DNA of 53,198 bases from Opitutaceae bacterium (GCA_014376585.1 JACMRG010000408.1:1-53198), one strand, 5' to 3'; shown: positions 7,456-16,656, numbered from the stretch's first letter. Numbers and translations: made by a program. The notes: a model not told the origin generated them from the letters alone.

Positions 7456-9234
7456 ATGCGAGTGAGCGCCGTCGTCTTATTTTTGCTCTGGGCCCGACTG
7501 GGCGCAGCGGAGCTCACGCTGGAGTGCCAGCTGCGTTGGCGCGGCGCACCCCTGACTGTGCCGTCGGTGGAGTTGGCGGGGGCGGAAGGCCGGGTGCTGC
7601 GGGTCACCCGTTTTGCTGCACTGGTGTCCGGCGTGGAGTTGCGGCGGGCGGACGGCGGTGCGGTGCAGCTCGACGGGCAATACGGTTTCATCGACGCGGA
7701 GACAGGGCGGCTGGCGATGACGTTGCGCAACGTGCCGGAGGACAACTACACGGGGTTGGAATTCCAAATCGGCGTGCCGCCCGCGATAAATCACGCTGAT
7801 CCGGGCCAGTGTGTGGCGCGCCATCCGCTCAACCCGATCGTGAACGGGCTGCATTGGGGGTGGTCAGGCGGCTATGTCTTTGCGGCGATCGAGGGGCGCT
7901 GGCGGGCGGCGGGGCATGATGCGGACGAGAGGAAAGCGGAACGGGGTTTTTCGTATCATCTGGCGACGGATGCGCGGCTGATGCGGGTGCGCTTTGCCGC
8001 GGCGGTGGAGATCGCGGGGCCGACGACGGTCAGGCTGACGCTGGATTTGGGGAAAGTCTTGGGCGCGCAAAAGATCGCGGCGGACGGCGGCAGTGAGACG
8101 ACGCACTCGGGCAAGGACGATCTGCTCGCCGTGGTGCTGGCGAAGGCGACGGAGCGGGCTTGGTTTTTTCTGGAGGCGGTGCCGATGGTAGGTGCGTTGG
8201 CGGAGCCGGAACGGCGCGTTAGGGATAACGCGCCCTACCTCGGAATCGGCACGCCGCTGGCGTTTGCGGTGCCGACGGGATTTCCGCAGCCGGAGTTGCC
8301 CGCGGACAATCCGCTCACCGTGGAAGGTGTGGAACTTGGGCGCAGGCTTTTTGGCGACCGTCGGCTATCGGCACGCGACACGCAGAGCTGTGCGACGTGT
8401 CACCGGCAGGAACTGGCGTTTTCCGAAGCGCGGGCGCTGAGCATCGGGGCGGACGGGACGCAGGGCACGCGTAATTCCATGCCGCTTTTCAATCTCGCGT
8501 GGAGCCCGAGCTACGCCTGGGACGGCGCGAAGCCGCAGTTGCGCGACCAGGCCATCGCGGCGCTCACCGGCGAATTGGAAATGCATGCTGATCCGGCCAA
8601 AGTCGCGGCGACGCTCGGGCGTGACCCGGGGGTGAGACAGGATTTCGCGGCGGCGTTTGGCACGCCGGAAGTGACCGTGGAGCGCATCGGATTGGCCCTC
8701 GAGCAGTTCATGCTGACGCTCGTTTCGGCCGATTCGAAATTTGACCGGGCGCTGCGCGGAGCGGTGGAACTTAGCGACGAGGAGAAAAAGGGGTTTGAGC
8801 TGTTCGCCAGCGAATATGATCCCGCACGGAGCCGACGCGGGGCGGATTGTTTTCACTGTCACGGCGGGGCGCTGTTTACGGATTACGGTTTTCGCGACAA
8901 TGGTCTTGGGCTCACACGAGGCGAGGAGGCACGATCGGGGGTGACGGGACGGGCGACGGACGCGGGAAAATTCAAGACGCCCTCGCTGCGCAACGTCGCC
9001 GTGACGGCGCCCTACATGCACGACGGCCGGCTGGGCACGTTGGAAGAGGTGGTGGCACACTACGACCACGGTGTCAGCCGCACGGCGACGCTCGATCCGA
9101 ACCTCGCGAAACATCCCGACGCGGGCCTACAGCTCACGATGGAGGAGCAACGGTCGCTCGTGGCGTTTTTGCGGACGCTTACGGATACGAAGCTGGAACG
9201 GGCCGGCGAAACGTTGGCGTCCGGCGGGCTCTGA
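7456..9234 (+). CDS. MbnP-MbnH fusion: copper-binding domain joined to di-heme peroxidase-like enzyme
   Basis: A 592-residue periplasmic protein, start chosen at the ATG before a clear signal peptide (residues 1-18). Residues about 19-240 match the MbnP family, including the aromatic segment N130-G-L-H133-W134-G-W136 and a following GYVF...EG motif. Residues about 265-592 match MbnH and other bacterial di-heme cytochrome c peroxidases, with two heme-binding motifs, C312-ATC-H316 and C465-FHC-H469, and the typical distal TPSLRNVAVTAPYMHDG segment. In characterised systems MbnH oxidises a Trp of MbnP to kynurenine, which helps bind copper, and the two are separate adjacent genes. Here one chain holds both. 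The upstream sites tie it to the divergent response regulator. No methanobactin genes are seen, so general copper handling is the likeliest role. Confidence 0.8.
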   Translation: MRVSAVVLFLLWARLGAAELTLECQLRWRGAPLTVPSVELAGAEGRVLRVTRFAALVSGVELRRADGGAVQLDGQYGFIDAETGRLAMTLRNVPEDNYTGLEFQIGVPPAINHADPGQCVARHPLNPIVNGLHWGWSGGYVFAAIEGRWRAAGHDADERKAERGFSYHLATDARLMRVRFAAAVEIAGPTTVRLTLDLGKVLGAQKIAADGGSETTHSGKDDLLAVVLAKATERAWFFLEAVPMVGALAEPERRVRDNAPYLGIGTPLAFAVPTGFPQPELPADNPLTVEGVELGRRLFGDRRLSARDTQSCATCHRQELAFSEARALSIGADGTQGTRNSMPLFNLAWSPSYAWDGAKPQLRDQAIAALTGELEMHADPAKVAATLGRDPGVRQDFAAAFGTPEVTVERIGLALEQFMLTLVSADSKFDRALRGAVELSDEEKKGFELFASEYDPARSRRGADCFHCHGGALFTDYGFRDNGLGLTRGEEARSGVTGRATDAGKFKTPSLRNVAVTAPYMHDGRLGTLEEVVAHYDHGVSRTATLDPNLAKHPDAGLQLTMEEQRSLVAFLRTLTDTKLERAGETLASGGL

Positions 9235-9327
9235 ATGACCATTTTCCGGGGCTGGGCGGGGGGCTGTGATTGTGCTCTCTTGCGAGAACTGATTCCGAGC
9301 GCGTCCGGCGTCCGGCCTTTTACCCCT

Positions 9328-11496
9328 ATGAGAAAATTCCTGTGTGTGGCCGTTTTTGCGTTGGTAAGTGTGTCCGTGCGCGGTGCCGAGAGCGTGCTCA
9401 CGGCGGCGCAGACGCCCGGTTCGATGGAGAATTTCCCGCGCTTCCTCGTGCCGGGAAAGGCGAAGGAAATGGCGGCGCTGAATGCGATGCACCGGCTGCA
9501 TTATCCGCCGGTGTGGCTCGATTATCCGCACCGCGATCCGCAGGGCGCGCTGTGCACCCTCTGGGACGAGTGGCTCACGGCGCCGTGCCTGTGGGCGGAC
9601 ACGGCGGGCATTTTGGTGTGCGATGGGAAGGTCGCGATCACGCAGCGGCTCAAGAATTCGTTTCACCACAAGATCATCGATGCCGAGGGCTACGTGGCCA
9701 CGCATCAGCACGAAGGCATCGGCCATGAACTCGGTTGGCCGTTTCCTTACTGGACCAAGAGCGTGGGCGGGTTGGGCGTGCACTTTTCAGCGGTCGGCAC
9801 GAAGTCGGCGGTGCTCGTCAAAGGCGCGCCAGTCACGACGACCACGGACAACTGGGCACTGGTCGGCGTGGAGAATCGCGGCATCGATACGGAGGGCCTG
9901 CGCTTGGGGCTGATGGCGCCGCACGCGACGGCGACAGTGACGTTGGGCGTGATCGATCCGCGCGTATCGCCGTTCATGCAGTTGCGTTGGTCGGTGAAGA
10001 ATCTCGGCGCTGCGCAGCCTTGGCTGGAGTGGGAAACGGAGGCGCAACCGGGCTTTTCTCCGGAGCGACGGATGGCGATTCCGCGGCCGACGGGCGGCGA
10101 TGGCGTGATGACGCACGAGATGTTGCCGCTCTATCGGCATCCGCAATGGCAGGGGAAAATCACGCGACTGCGCCTGAATTTCGCGAACGCGGAGGCGGGT
10201 GCGGAGGTGACGGTGCAGGCGCTGTTTTCGCAGTATGATACGCGGCACAATATCAATAATTTCGATTTTATCCGCGGGGCCATCGACGTGTTTCTCTGGA
10301 CGGGTGATCTCGACTTCATGCGGATGGAGCTGCCGCGGATTCGGAAAGCGTTGCGGTATGCGCAAACGGAGTTTCGCACGCGGGAGAATAATTGTGTGCT
10401 GACACCGTGGGTGGGCCACGAAGGGACTTCAGGCCTCAAACTCGACGAGGGCGGTGCGAAGACGATCCTCTACGAGCGGGGCATCGGAAATAACTACTGG
10501 GACTTGTTGCCTTTTGGCCACAAAGACAGCTACGCGACGATCCGCTACTACGACACGGTTGTGCGCTTGGCGGCGCTGGAGCGCGACATTGAGCGTCATC
10601 CCGAATGGAATTTTCCGGGCGGGGAAGGCCGCTTCGATGCGGCGGAGCTCGAACGTCACGCGGCGGCGGTGAAAGCGGAGGGCAACCGGATTTTTTGGAG
10701 CGATGAAACCGGACGCTTCGTCGCCGGGCCGGATGTGAAGGGCGAGCGTCATGACTACGGCTTCACGTTTCTCAACGCCGATGCGATTCACTACGGTTTC
10801 GCGACGCCGGAACATGCGCGTCAGATCGTGGATTGGCTCGATGGGAAACGCATCGTCGAGGGCGATACGTCGAAGGGCGCGGATATTTATCGTTTTCGCT
10901 TCGGCCCACGCAGCACGACCCGGCGCAACGTAGAATATTATTTCTGGGGTTGGTCGAAGCCGGAGAGCATCACGTTCGGCGGCCAGGTGCAGGACGGCGG
11001 AGCGGTGCTCGGCTGGTCGTTCATGGATTTGAGCGCGCGACTCAAGGTCGATGGCCCGGACGCGGCGTGGAAGCGGCTGCAGGAGATCGCGACGTGGTTT
11101 GACGAAGTGCAGGCCGGCGGCGGCTACCGGGAGTATTACAAGAAACAGGGGGCCGCGTTGCAGGGCGACGGCGCGGCGGGCGGGCTCGGCATGGACCGTG
11201 AGTTTTTCGAATCGCTGCTCGTGCCGCAGATTATGCTGCGCGGTTTTTTGGGATTCTCGCCCACGGCGGAGGGTTGCCGCATCGCGCCTAAGCTGCCGGG
11301 GGAATTTCCCTCGCTCACGATCGATCGGATCAGCGTCAAGGGCCTCGTGCTCAGTGTCACCGCGAGTAATGACAACATCGTCATTCGGAAAATTTCGGGA
11401 GCGACGGATGGTCCGTTTGCGTTGGTCGCGCCTGGTTTCAAGCCGGTGGCGCCGATTGATTGGGCGCAGACGACGGAAGTGCGGCTGACGCGATAA
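9328..11496 (+). CDS. Exported six-hairpin glycosidase-like protein
   Basis: A 722-residue protein with a signal peptide (MRKFLCVAVF...VRGA); the ATG at 9328 is used because the earlier frame start gives no signal sequence. The central part (about residues 300-660) has the look of an (alpha/alpha)6 six-hairpin glycoside hydrolase: an NFDFIRGAIDVFLWTGD segment, repeated Trp- and acid-rich helices, and a terminal beta domain (GFSPTAEGCRIAPKLP). Such enzymes act on plant or algal oligosaccharides, often alpha-L-rhamnosides. The exact family and substrate cannot be read from the sequence, and the catalytic acids are not assignable with confidence. It follows the MbnP-MbnH gene after 93 bases with no obvious terminator and precedes a lactonase-like gene, which would fit sugar catabolism. 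Confidence 0.6.
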   Translation: MRKFLCVAVFALVSVSVRGAESVLTAAQTPGSMENFPRFLVPGKAKEMAALNAMHRLHYPPVWLDYPHRDPQGALCTLWDEWLTAPCLWADTAGILVCDGKVAITQRLKNSFHHKIIDAEGYVATHQHEGIGHELGWPFPYWTKSVGGLGVHFSAVGTKSAVLVKGAPVTTTTDNWALVGVENRGIDTEGLRLGLMAPHATATVTLGVIDPRVSPFMQLRWSVKNLGAAQPWLEWETEAQPGFSPERRMAIPRPTGGDGVMTHEMLPLYRHPQWQGKITRLRLNFANAEAGAEVTVQALFSQYDTRHNINNFDFIRGAIDVFLWTGDLDFMRMELPRIRKALRYAQTEFRTRENNCVLTPWVGHEGTSGLKLDEGGAKTILYERGIGNNYWDLLPFGHKDSYATIRYYDTVVRLAALERDIERHPEWNFPGGEGRFDAAELERHAAAVKAEGNRIFWSDETGRFVAGPDVKGERHDYGFTFLNADAIHYGFATPEHARQIVDWLDGKRIVEGDTSKGADIYRFRFGPRSTTRRNVEYYFWGWSKPESITFGGQVQDGGAVLGWSFMDLSARLKVDGPDAAWKRLQEIATWFDEVQAGGGYREYYKKQGAALQGDGAAGGLGMDREFFESLLVPQIMLRGFLGFSPTAEGCRIAPKLPGEFPSLTIDRISVKGLVLSVTASNDNIVIRKISGATDGPFALVAPGFKPVAPIDWAQTTEVRLTR

Positions 11497-11545
11497 GAGT
11501 TGAGGGTTGAAGGCAGGGGAGTGCGCGCTAAACCCGAGGCACCCT

Positions 11546-12543
11546 ATGAAAATTACCCTGTGCTGGTTGGCCTTGGCTCCGTTTTTCGCGATGGCGGCGG
11601 ACAACAAATTCCCGGAGTTTGCGGGAAAGATCGAGCGGCTCGCGCCCGCGTTTGATCAACTGGTCGCGGCGGATGCAAAATTGGAAAAGCTGGCCGACGG
11701 CTTTACCTGGTCCGAGGGACCGGTGTGGTATGCGGGGGCGTGGTGTTTTCCGATGTGCCGAAGAACGTCGCGTATCGCTGGCAGGAAGGCGCGACGCAGG
11801 CGGAGGTTTTCTTGAAGCCGAGCGGATTGCTGAGCCCCACGCCGGGGTTTCGCGAAGAAGGCAGCAACGGACTCGCGCTCGACGGGCAGGGGAGGCTTTT
11901 GCTCTGCCAGCACGGTGAGCGCCGGATCGCGCGGTATGAGAACGGAAAGTTCACATCGCTGGCGGACCGTTTTGAGGGCAAACGCTTCAACAGCCCCAAC
12001 GACCTCGCGGTGCGGCGCAGTGGCGAAATCTATTTCACGGACCCGCCCTATGGTTTGGACAAGATGAACGAATCGCCGCTGAAGGAGCTGCCGTTCAGCG
12101 GGGTTTATCGGCTGGCGACGGACGGGAAAGTCACGCTGCTGACGAAGAGCCTGAATTTCCCCAACGGCATCGCGTTCTCGCCCGACGAGAAAGTGCTCTA
12201 CGTCGCGGTGAGCGACGGCAAGGCGCCGCGGATCGTCGCCTACGATGTGCAGCCCGACGGCGGCATCGCCGGCGAGCGGGTATTTTTCGATGCACTGCCG
12301 CTGAAGGCGGCGGGCGGCAAAGGCTCGTGCGATGGACTCAAGGTGGACCGCGCGGGCAATCTCTGGGCGACGGGGCCGGGTGGGGTGTTGGTAATTTCGG
12401 CGACGGGCAAACACCTCGGGACGTTGGGGACCGGCGTGCCCACGGCCAATTGCGGCTGGGGCGACGACGGCAGCACGCTCTACATTACGGCGAATAACAT
12501 GCTACTGCGCGTGAAGACGCAGACCAAGGGCGCGGGTTGGTGA
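11546..12543 (+). pseudogene. SMP-30/gluconolactonase-family protein, frameshifted
   Basis: The ATG at 11546 begins a signal peptide (MKITLCWLALAPFFAMA) and the start of a six-bladed beta-propeller lactonase (GFTWSEGPVWY). The reading frame then breaks at a run of five G at 11734-11738; one extra G restores GGVVFSDVPKN and the rest of the propeller to 12543. The downstream part carries family motifs SNGLALDGQGRL, FNSPNDLAV, FTDPPYG, NFPNGIAFSPDE and CDGLKVD, with Asn and Asp residues that usually hold the divalent metal. The intact product would be about 332 residues and would open sugar lactones in the periplasm. Either the gene is broken or the homopolymer was misread. A shortened product starting with GTG at 11725 would lack the first blade and the signal peptide. 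Confidence 0.8.
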
Positions 12544-12588
12544 GAGCGTGGCCGGAGTGGGGCAGGTGATTTAGTGCTGCGGGCGAAT

Positions 12589-12679
12589 GGTAGAACCGGG
12601 ATTTCCGGGCCCGGCTGGACTGGGAGGAGTGTGCAAGCCGCCGTCCAAAGCCGTCGGGCCCGGAGGTCCCGACCCTACC
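12589..12679. repeat. Palindromic intergenic repeat, copy 3
   Basis: The left arm 12589-12615 (starts GGTAGAACCGGGA) pairs with the right arm 12653-12679 (ends GGTCCCGACCCTACC), 21 of 27 positions matching and the mismatches all transitions. It lies between convergent genes (SMP-30 and the bicupin), where a bidirectional transcription stop would be useful. Confidence 0.65.
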
Positions 12680-12711
12680 GGGCAAGTCCAATTTGCCCCC
12701 GCCGCCGCAGA

Positions 12712-13734
12712 TCACTCCTCCCCGTCCCAGTAATCAACGTCGGTGGCCCGAAAGAATTTCCGCGGCTCGCGCAGGCCCCATTTGTTGGAATCGGGGTAGT
12801 GATAGATGTCGTAGATGGGATTGTCGGCGACGAGGAGGTAGTGCAGGTCGTCGAGGCCGGTGTTGGTAAACTGGTGCGCCGCTCCCGGCGGCGTGAGGAC
12901 GATATCGTCCGGGCCGACTTCGGTCGTGCCGGCGGGCGTGCGGAACGCGGCCGTGCCGTGCAGAAAAATGTAAAACTCCCACTGCGTCACGTGGGAATGG
13001 AAGGGGCAACCGCAGTAGCCGGGGGGGACGCGGCCGAGCTCCAGATCGAACGGGTGCCCGCCAAGGCCGGTGGGCGTGTTGCGCTGAGCGCCGATTGTTT
13101 CGGAAAGCTGCGCAAAATCGGCGCGGTATTTTTTCTTCGGAGACTGCCAGATTTCCCACGCGAGATCGTCGAGGTTGCTTTTGCGTTGAGCGAAAGGCGT
13201 GAGCGCAGGTGCGGGCGGTGAGCCAGAAGGTTGGTAGGGTGGGGCGTCGGGCGCGGGCGGCTCCTCGCCATCGAAGTAGTCGGCGGGCGTGTTGCGGAAA
13301 TAGATCCCGGGCGGGCGCAGACCCCATTTTTTGGAGTCGGGATAGTGGAAGGCATCGAGCGGCGGATTATCGGCAACAATGAGGACCTCGAGATGGCTAC
13401 TGCCGGAGTTGATCAACTGATGCGGTTCGCCCGGCGGGTGGACGAAGAAATCGCCGGGTTTGACGGCGTGAGTCTCGTCACCGACGCGAACGGTGCCGGT
13501 GCCGGCGCGGATGATGAAAAATTCCCACTGCGCAAGGTGCGAGTGAAACGGGCAGACCGCGGTCCCCGGCGGGACGCGGCGGATCTGCACGTCGAACGGG
13601 TGCCCGCCGTGCGAGAGTCCGGCATTGCGCGGAGCGCCGAGGGCGACGGAGATGTTTTGGCAGAACGAGTGAAATTTGCCCGAGGGCGAACGCTGTTCGA
13701 GCCACGGGACATCGGCGAGTTTGAGGCTGGGCAT
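12712..13734 (-). CDS. Bicupin-domain protein
   Basis: A 340-residue cytoplasmic protein (no signal peptide) with two cupin domains, about residues 35-150 and 200-325. Each half repeats the same block: HPFD, CPFHSH followed by QWEF, a Pro-Gly-Asp/Asp-Asp turn, a PHQ or AHQ motif, LIVADNP/LLVADNP, and H(F/Y)YPDS-KWG at its end. The His-x-His, Glu and later His are the usual cupin metal ligands, and both domains keep them. The halves probably arose by duplication. Cupins of this kind include sugar isomerases, oxalate decarboxylases and dioxygenases; the substrate cannot be decided here. The gene is convergent with the SMP-30 gene and lies 33 bases downstream of the Fic gene on the same strand. 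Confidence 0.8.
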   Translation of the reverse strand: MPSLKLADVPWLEQRSPSGKFHSFCQNISVALGAPRNAGLSHGGHPFDVQIRRVPPGTAVCPFHSHLAQWEFFIIRAGTGTVRVGDETHAVKPGDFFVHPPGEPHQLINSGSSHLEVLIVADNPPLDAFHYPDSKKWGLRPPGIYFRNTPADYFDGEEPPAPDAPPYQPSGSPPAPALTPFAQRKSNLDDLAWEIWQSPKKKYRADFAQLSETIGAQRNTPTGLGGHPFDLELGRVPPGYCGCPFHSHVTQWEFYIFLHGTAAFRTPAGTTEVGPDDIVLTPPGAAHQFTNTGLDDLHYLLVADNPIYDIYHYPDSNKWGLREPRKFFRATDVDYWDGEE

Positions 13735-13767
13735 GACGGTAAAGCGGATTGTGCCTTGGGACGAAGT

Positions 13768-15168
13768 TCAACGCCACGCCTGCCGCCAGGCGGCGAACTC
13801 GGCGGGGCGCAAGCGGTAGCGCGCGAAGTTGCCCTCGTGCAAACTCGTCAGCTCGGTCTCGGCGAGTGTGGCAAAGTGCGTCCGCTCGCGGGGCTCGGGC
13901 AACTTCTCGGCCTCGCGCCGGACGAAGACGGCGGCGGCCGGCTTGTCGAGGCCGCCGCGCACGACGTCGCCCACGACCTGCTTCAGTCGCTCGCGGTGGC
14001 GCAGCCGAAACTCGTCCGGCTCGCCCAGCACCTGACGCACGGCGGCGTAACGCGCGCACGAGCGCTCATACGCCCACTCGAAGACATCGCGCAGGTAGTC
14101 CACGCGGTTCAACTCATAGACGCCGAGGATCGCATGCGTGTAATCGGCCTGCGGGACATCGACGAACGACAAGGGCCCGAGGTTGCGCTGCACGAGCGGG
14201 ATGTTGGCGGCGAGCCGCGACACGCGTTTGTTCACGTCCTCGAACGGCTGGAGGTAGGGCAGCTGCACCATCGCGAAAAACGCCTGTTCAAACGGGTCGT
14301 GGATCGCGGCGGTGGTGGCGAGGATCTGATCGAAGCATTCCTCGATGAACGTAGGCACCTCGGGCGGATGATAGACCGAGGCGCCGATGCCGACCGCGTG
14401 GGCGCGCAGCCGCCCGCCGGCGGCCGCCTCGGGCAGCAGGTTTTCCGACAGCAACGCGTGGAGATTACAAAGCGTGTAGCGGTTGAAACCGATCTCGCCC
14501 GCGTGTTCTGCGAGCAGCTCGATCGCCGCCTTGTGGTTGAGGATCATCTGGGTCTCGTGCGCGGCGCGACCGACGGCGGCCTCGCCCGCCTCGAGCAAAC
14601 GCTGTGTCTCCAACAACGAGTAGGTGTTGCCCTCCAGCCGGCTCGAATTCCACGACAGGTCGATCAGCAGCCGATCCATCACCTTGCGCAGATGCGTGCC
14701 GGCCGGCAACGCCTCGCCCGCCGTGCGGCCGAGCACGGCGAGTTTTTTCCGGAGCGCCGGCGAAAGATACGCGGACACGTTGGGCCGGTAACCGTCGAGA
14801 AACGAAAACACATAGCCCACCGGCTTGCGCCGGGTGAGCGGCTGGGTGACGAGTTTCAGGGTTTGCTGCGCGGCGCGGGAGAGTTGGATGCGATCAAACT
14901 CGGCCGGCGCTTCGGCGACGGCCCACCGCTCCGCTGCGGGTGCGGTCGGCAGGGGAGCGTCAGCCACGAGATAACGACGACCCCGGCCCTCGCCGATGGG
15001 CACAATACGCCCCTGTTCGACGAGTAGCGCGAGCCAGCGCTGCACGCTTCGCCGGGGCGGCAACGGCTTGAGCGACTGATGAATCGCATCCACGGCAGCC
15101 CCCTCCGGCTGGCGGCGAAGAAAGCCGACCACAGCGTCGAGTTGAGCGGATGGAAGCGGGAGCGGCAT
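13768..15168 (-). CDS. Fic/DOC-family protein with N-terminal winged helix and Gln in place of catalytic His
   Basis: A 466-residue protein. Residues about 1-70 look like a small winged-helix DNA-binding domain (SVQRWLALLVEQGRI...GRGRRYL). S175-SRLE179-GN fits the class II inhibitory helix motif (S/T)xxxE(G/N). The Fic core ends in L306-QPFEDVNKRVSR; the standard motif is HPFx(D/E)GNGR, so His is Gln307, and both Gly are Val312 and Lys314, while Phe, Asp311, Asn313 and Arg315 are kept. Fic enzymes transfer AMP or other phosphate-linked groups to proteins; with Gln, the usual base catalysis is doubtful. I think this variant recurs in a subfamily, so it may be a changed activity rather than decay. 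The ATG at 15168 is preferred to 15249 because the longer start runs through the operator-like palindrome. Confidence 0.8.
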   Translation of the reverse strand: MPLPLPSAQLDAVVGFLRRQPEGAAVDAIHQSLKPLPPRRSVQRWLALLVEQGRIVPIGEGRGRRYLVADAPLPTAPAAERWAVAEAPAEFDRIQLSRAAQQTLKLVTQPLTRRKPVGYVFSFLDGYRPNVSAYLSPALRKKLAVLGRTAGEALPAGTHLRKVMDRLLIDLSWNSSRLEGNTYSLLETQRLLEAGEAAVGRAAHETQMILNHKAAIELLAEHAGEIGFNRYTLCNLHALLSENLLPEAAAGGRLRAHAVGIGASVYHPPEVPTFIEECFDQILATTAAIHDPFEQAFFAMVQLPYLQPFEDVNKRVSRLAANIPLVQRNLGPLSFVDVPQADYTHAILGVYELNRVDYLRDVFEWAYERSCARYAAVRQVLGEPDEFRLRHRERLKQVVGDVVRGGLDKPAAAVFVRREAEKLPEPRERTHFATLAETELTSLHEGNFARYRLRPAEFAAWRQAWR

Positions 15169-15176
15169 GGCGGAAT

Positions 15177-15333
15177 ATGTGGCGCGATTTGCATTAATCG
15201 CGTCACATCCGGCGCTATTGGTAACGCAATTATAGTTATTGCGCCACAAAATTTACCTCTAAAAACCGGAAAATCACGTAATGGCGCCACAATAAGTAAT
15301 CATATCGCGCAATATCCGTAATAACGCCATTAC
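15177..15333 (-). promoter_or_regulatory. Operator-like inverted repeats upstream of the Fic gene
   Basis: AT-rich stretch with three related inverted repeats: arms 15177-15189 and 15196-15208 (12 of 13 match, 6-base spacer); 15221-15230 and 15238-15247 (8 of 10); and 15278-15286 with 15325-15333 (GTAATGGCG/CGCCATTAC, perfect, wider spacing). The shared half-site is close to GTRRCGCAAT. The first begins 9 bases upstream of the Fic ATG, where a bound repressor would block transcription. The winged helix of the Fic protein itself is the natural candidate binder. Confidence 0.5.
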
Positions 15334-15371
15334 ACCAACGTCACTTAGTTCTTAAACTTTGGATGAATTGA

Positions 15372-15398
15372 GGTAGAACCGGGCCCTCCGGGCGCGGC
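15372..15398. repeat. Lone left arm of the palindromic intergenic repeat
   Basis: These 27 bases (start GGTAGAACCGGG) match the left arm at 12589-12615 closely, but no right arm follows. The transposase remnant starts about 40 bases further on. Confidence 0.5.
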
Positions 15399-15435
15399 TG
15401 CGCGGCGGCCAAAAACGCTTCAAGGCCCGCGAGAC

Positions 15436-16513
15436 TTGGATCGGCTGGTATCCGCGAACCCGCGACAGCACCACCGCCTCGCCACCGTGCTGACGATCGC
15501 CAGCCTCGCGGACCCTCATGGGCCGCCAGCGCCCTGCCGACTTCGTGCGCCTGGCCCAACAACTCAACGCCCGCCAGCGCGAAGCGCTTTACTACTACCG
15601 GCCCCCCGGGCAAAAAAGCCTGCTTCGCCCCCGGCAGCGACGTGTTCTACACCCTCCTCACGCGCGTCGACCCCCACGCCCTCGCCGCCGGCCTCAACGA
15701 GTGTTTACAGACCCAGCACGGCGCGTTGCCCGCCGCCCTCGCCCTCGACGGCAAGGCCATCACCGACCGGCTCGCGCAAGTCGTCAGCTTCGTCGCGCAG
15801 GAAACCGGAGCCACCGTCGCCGTCGCCCCGGTGCTCACGGGCGAAAAAGAACCCGAAGTGCCCACCGCCCGCGAGCTCCTCGCGGCGACCGACCTGACCG
15901 CCACGCTGGTCAGCCTCGACGTCGGCCACGCCAACCACGAAACCGCCCGCACCCCCGTCACCGCTGGCGGCGACTATCTCATCCAACTCAAAGGCAACGC
16001 CCCCGCGGTCCAAGCGGTGGCCGCGCACGCGCTCCACGGCCTGGCTCCCTTATTTTGCACCGACGACGGCGGCCACGGCCGCGCCGAGCACTGCGCGTTG
16101 ACCCTCGCCGCGGTCACCCCGCTCTAACTCGGCTTCCCCCACGCCGCCACCGTCCTCGCGGTGCAAAGCGAGGTGACCGACAAGAAGACGGGCCACACCA
16201 CCATCAAAACCCGCCACTTCGTGTCCTCGCTGGAACGCTGGGCATTCACCCCACACCAGTGGTTCGCCCCCGCCCGCGTTCATTGGAGCGTGGAAAGCGC
16301 CAACCATTACCGGGCCGCGACGTCACTTGGCGCGAAGACGCCGGACGCGGTCGCCACGCCCGGCGCGCCGGCCACCTCGCGCCCTTGCGCTCCGCCCTGC
16401 GCGACGCGCTCCTGCGCGACGGCTCCATCAACCCCTCCGCCCGCACCCAGCACTACGCATCCCACCCCGCTGCCGCCCCGCGCTTCCTGCTTACCTCTGT
16501 CCACTCGTCATGA
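15436..16513 (+). mobile_element. Decayed ISAs1-family transposase
   Basis: Remnant of an ISAs1/H-repeat type DDE transposase, readable only by joining frames. HRLATVLTIASLA (frame of 15436) leads to GRQRPADFVRLAQQL (frame of 15518), then after a shift near the A-run at about 15611 to SDVFYTLLTRVDPHAL and the conserved ALALDGKAITD block (frame of 15642). An in-frame TAA at 16125-16127 follows, then the same frame resumes with VTDKKTGHTTIKTRHFVSSL, and a last shift near 16310 gives RDVTWREDAGRGRH, the usual C-terminal block. At least three frameshifts and one stop show it is dead. Terminal inverted repeats could not be identified. Confidence 0.8.
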
Positions 16514-16656
16514 CGCCAAACCGGAATACCGTGGGGGAGCGGGGGTGGGGCGGAGGGAGGTGAACATCGAACTCTGAACTTTGAATGATGAGCGTTGAAT
16601 GGCGGAGGGAGGAAATAAGGGTTGGCGCGTTTGGGGGGGGCTTGCACGTTGGCGCG

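Noticed and set aside
15169-15249. Longer N-terminus for the Fic protein
   Set aside because: The extra 27 residues would be encoded by the operator-like palindrome and are AT-rich without domain similarity.
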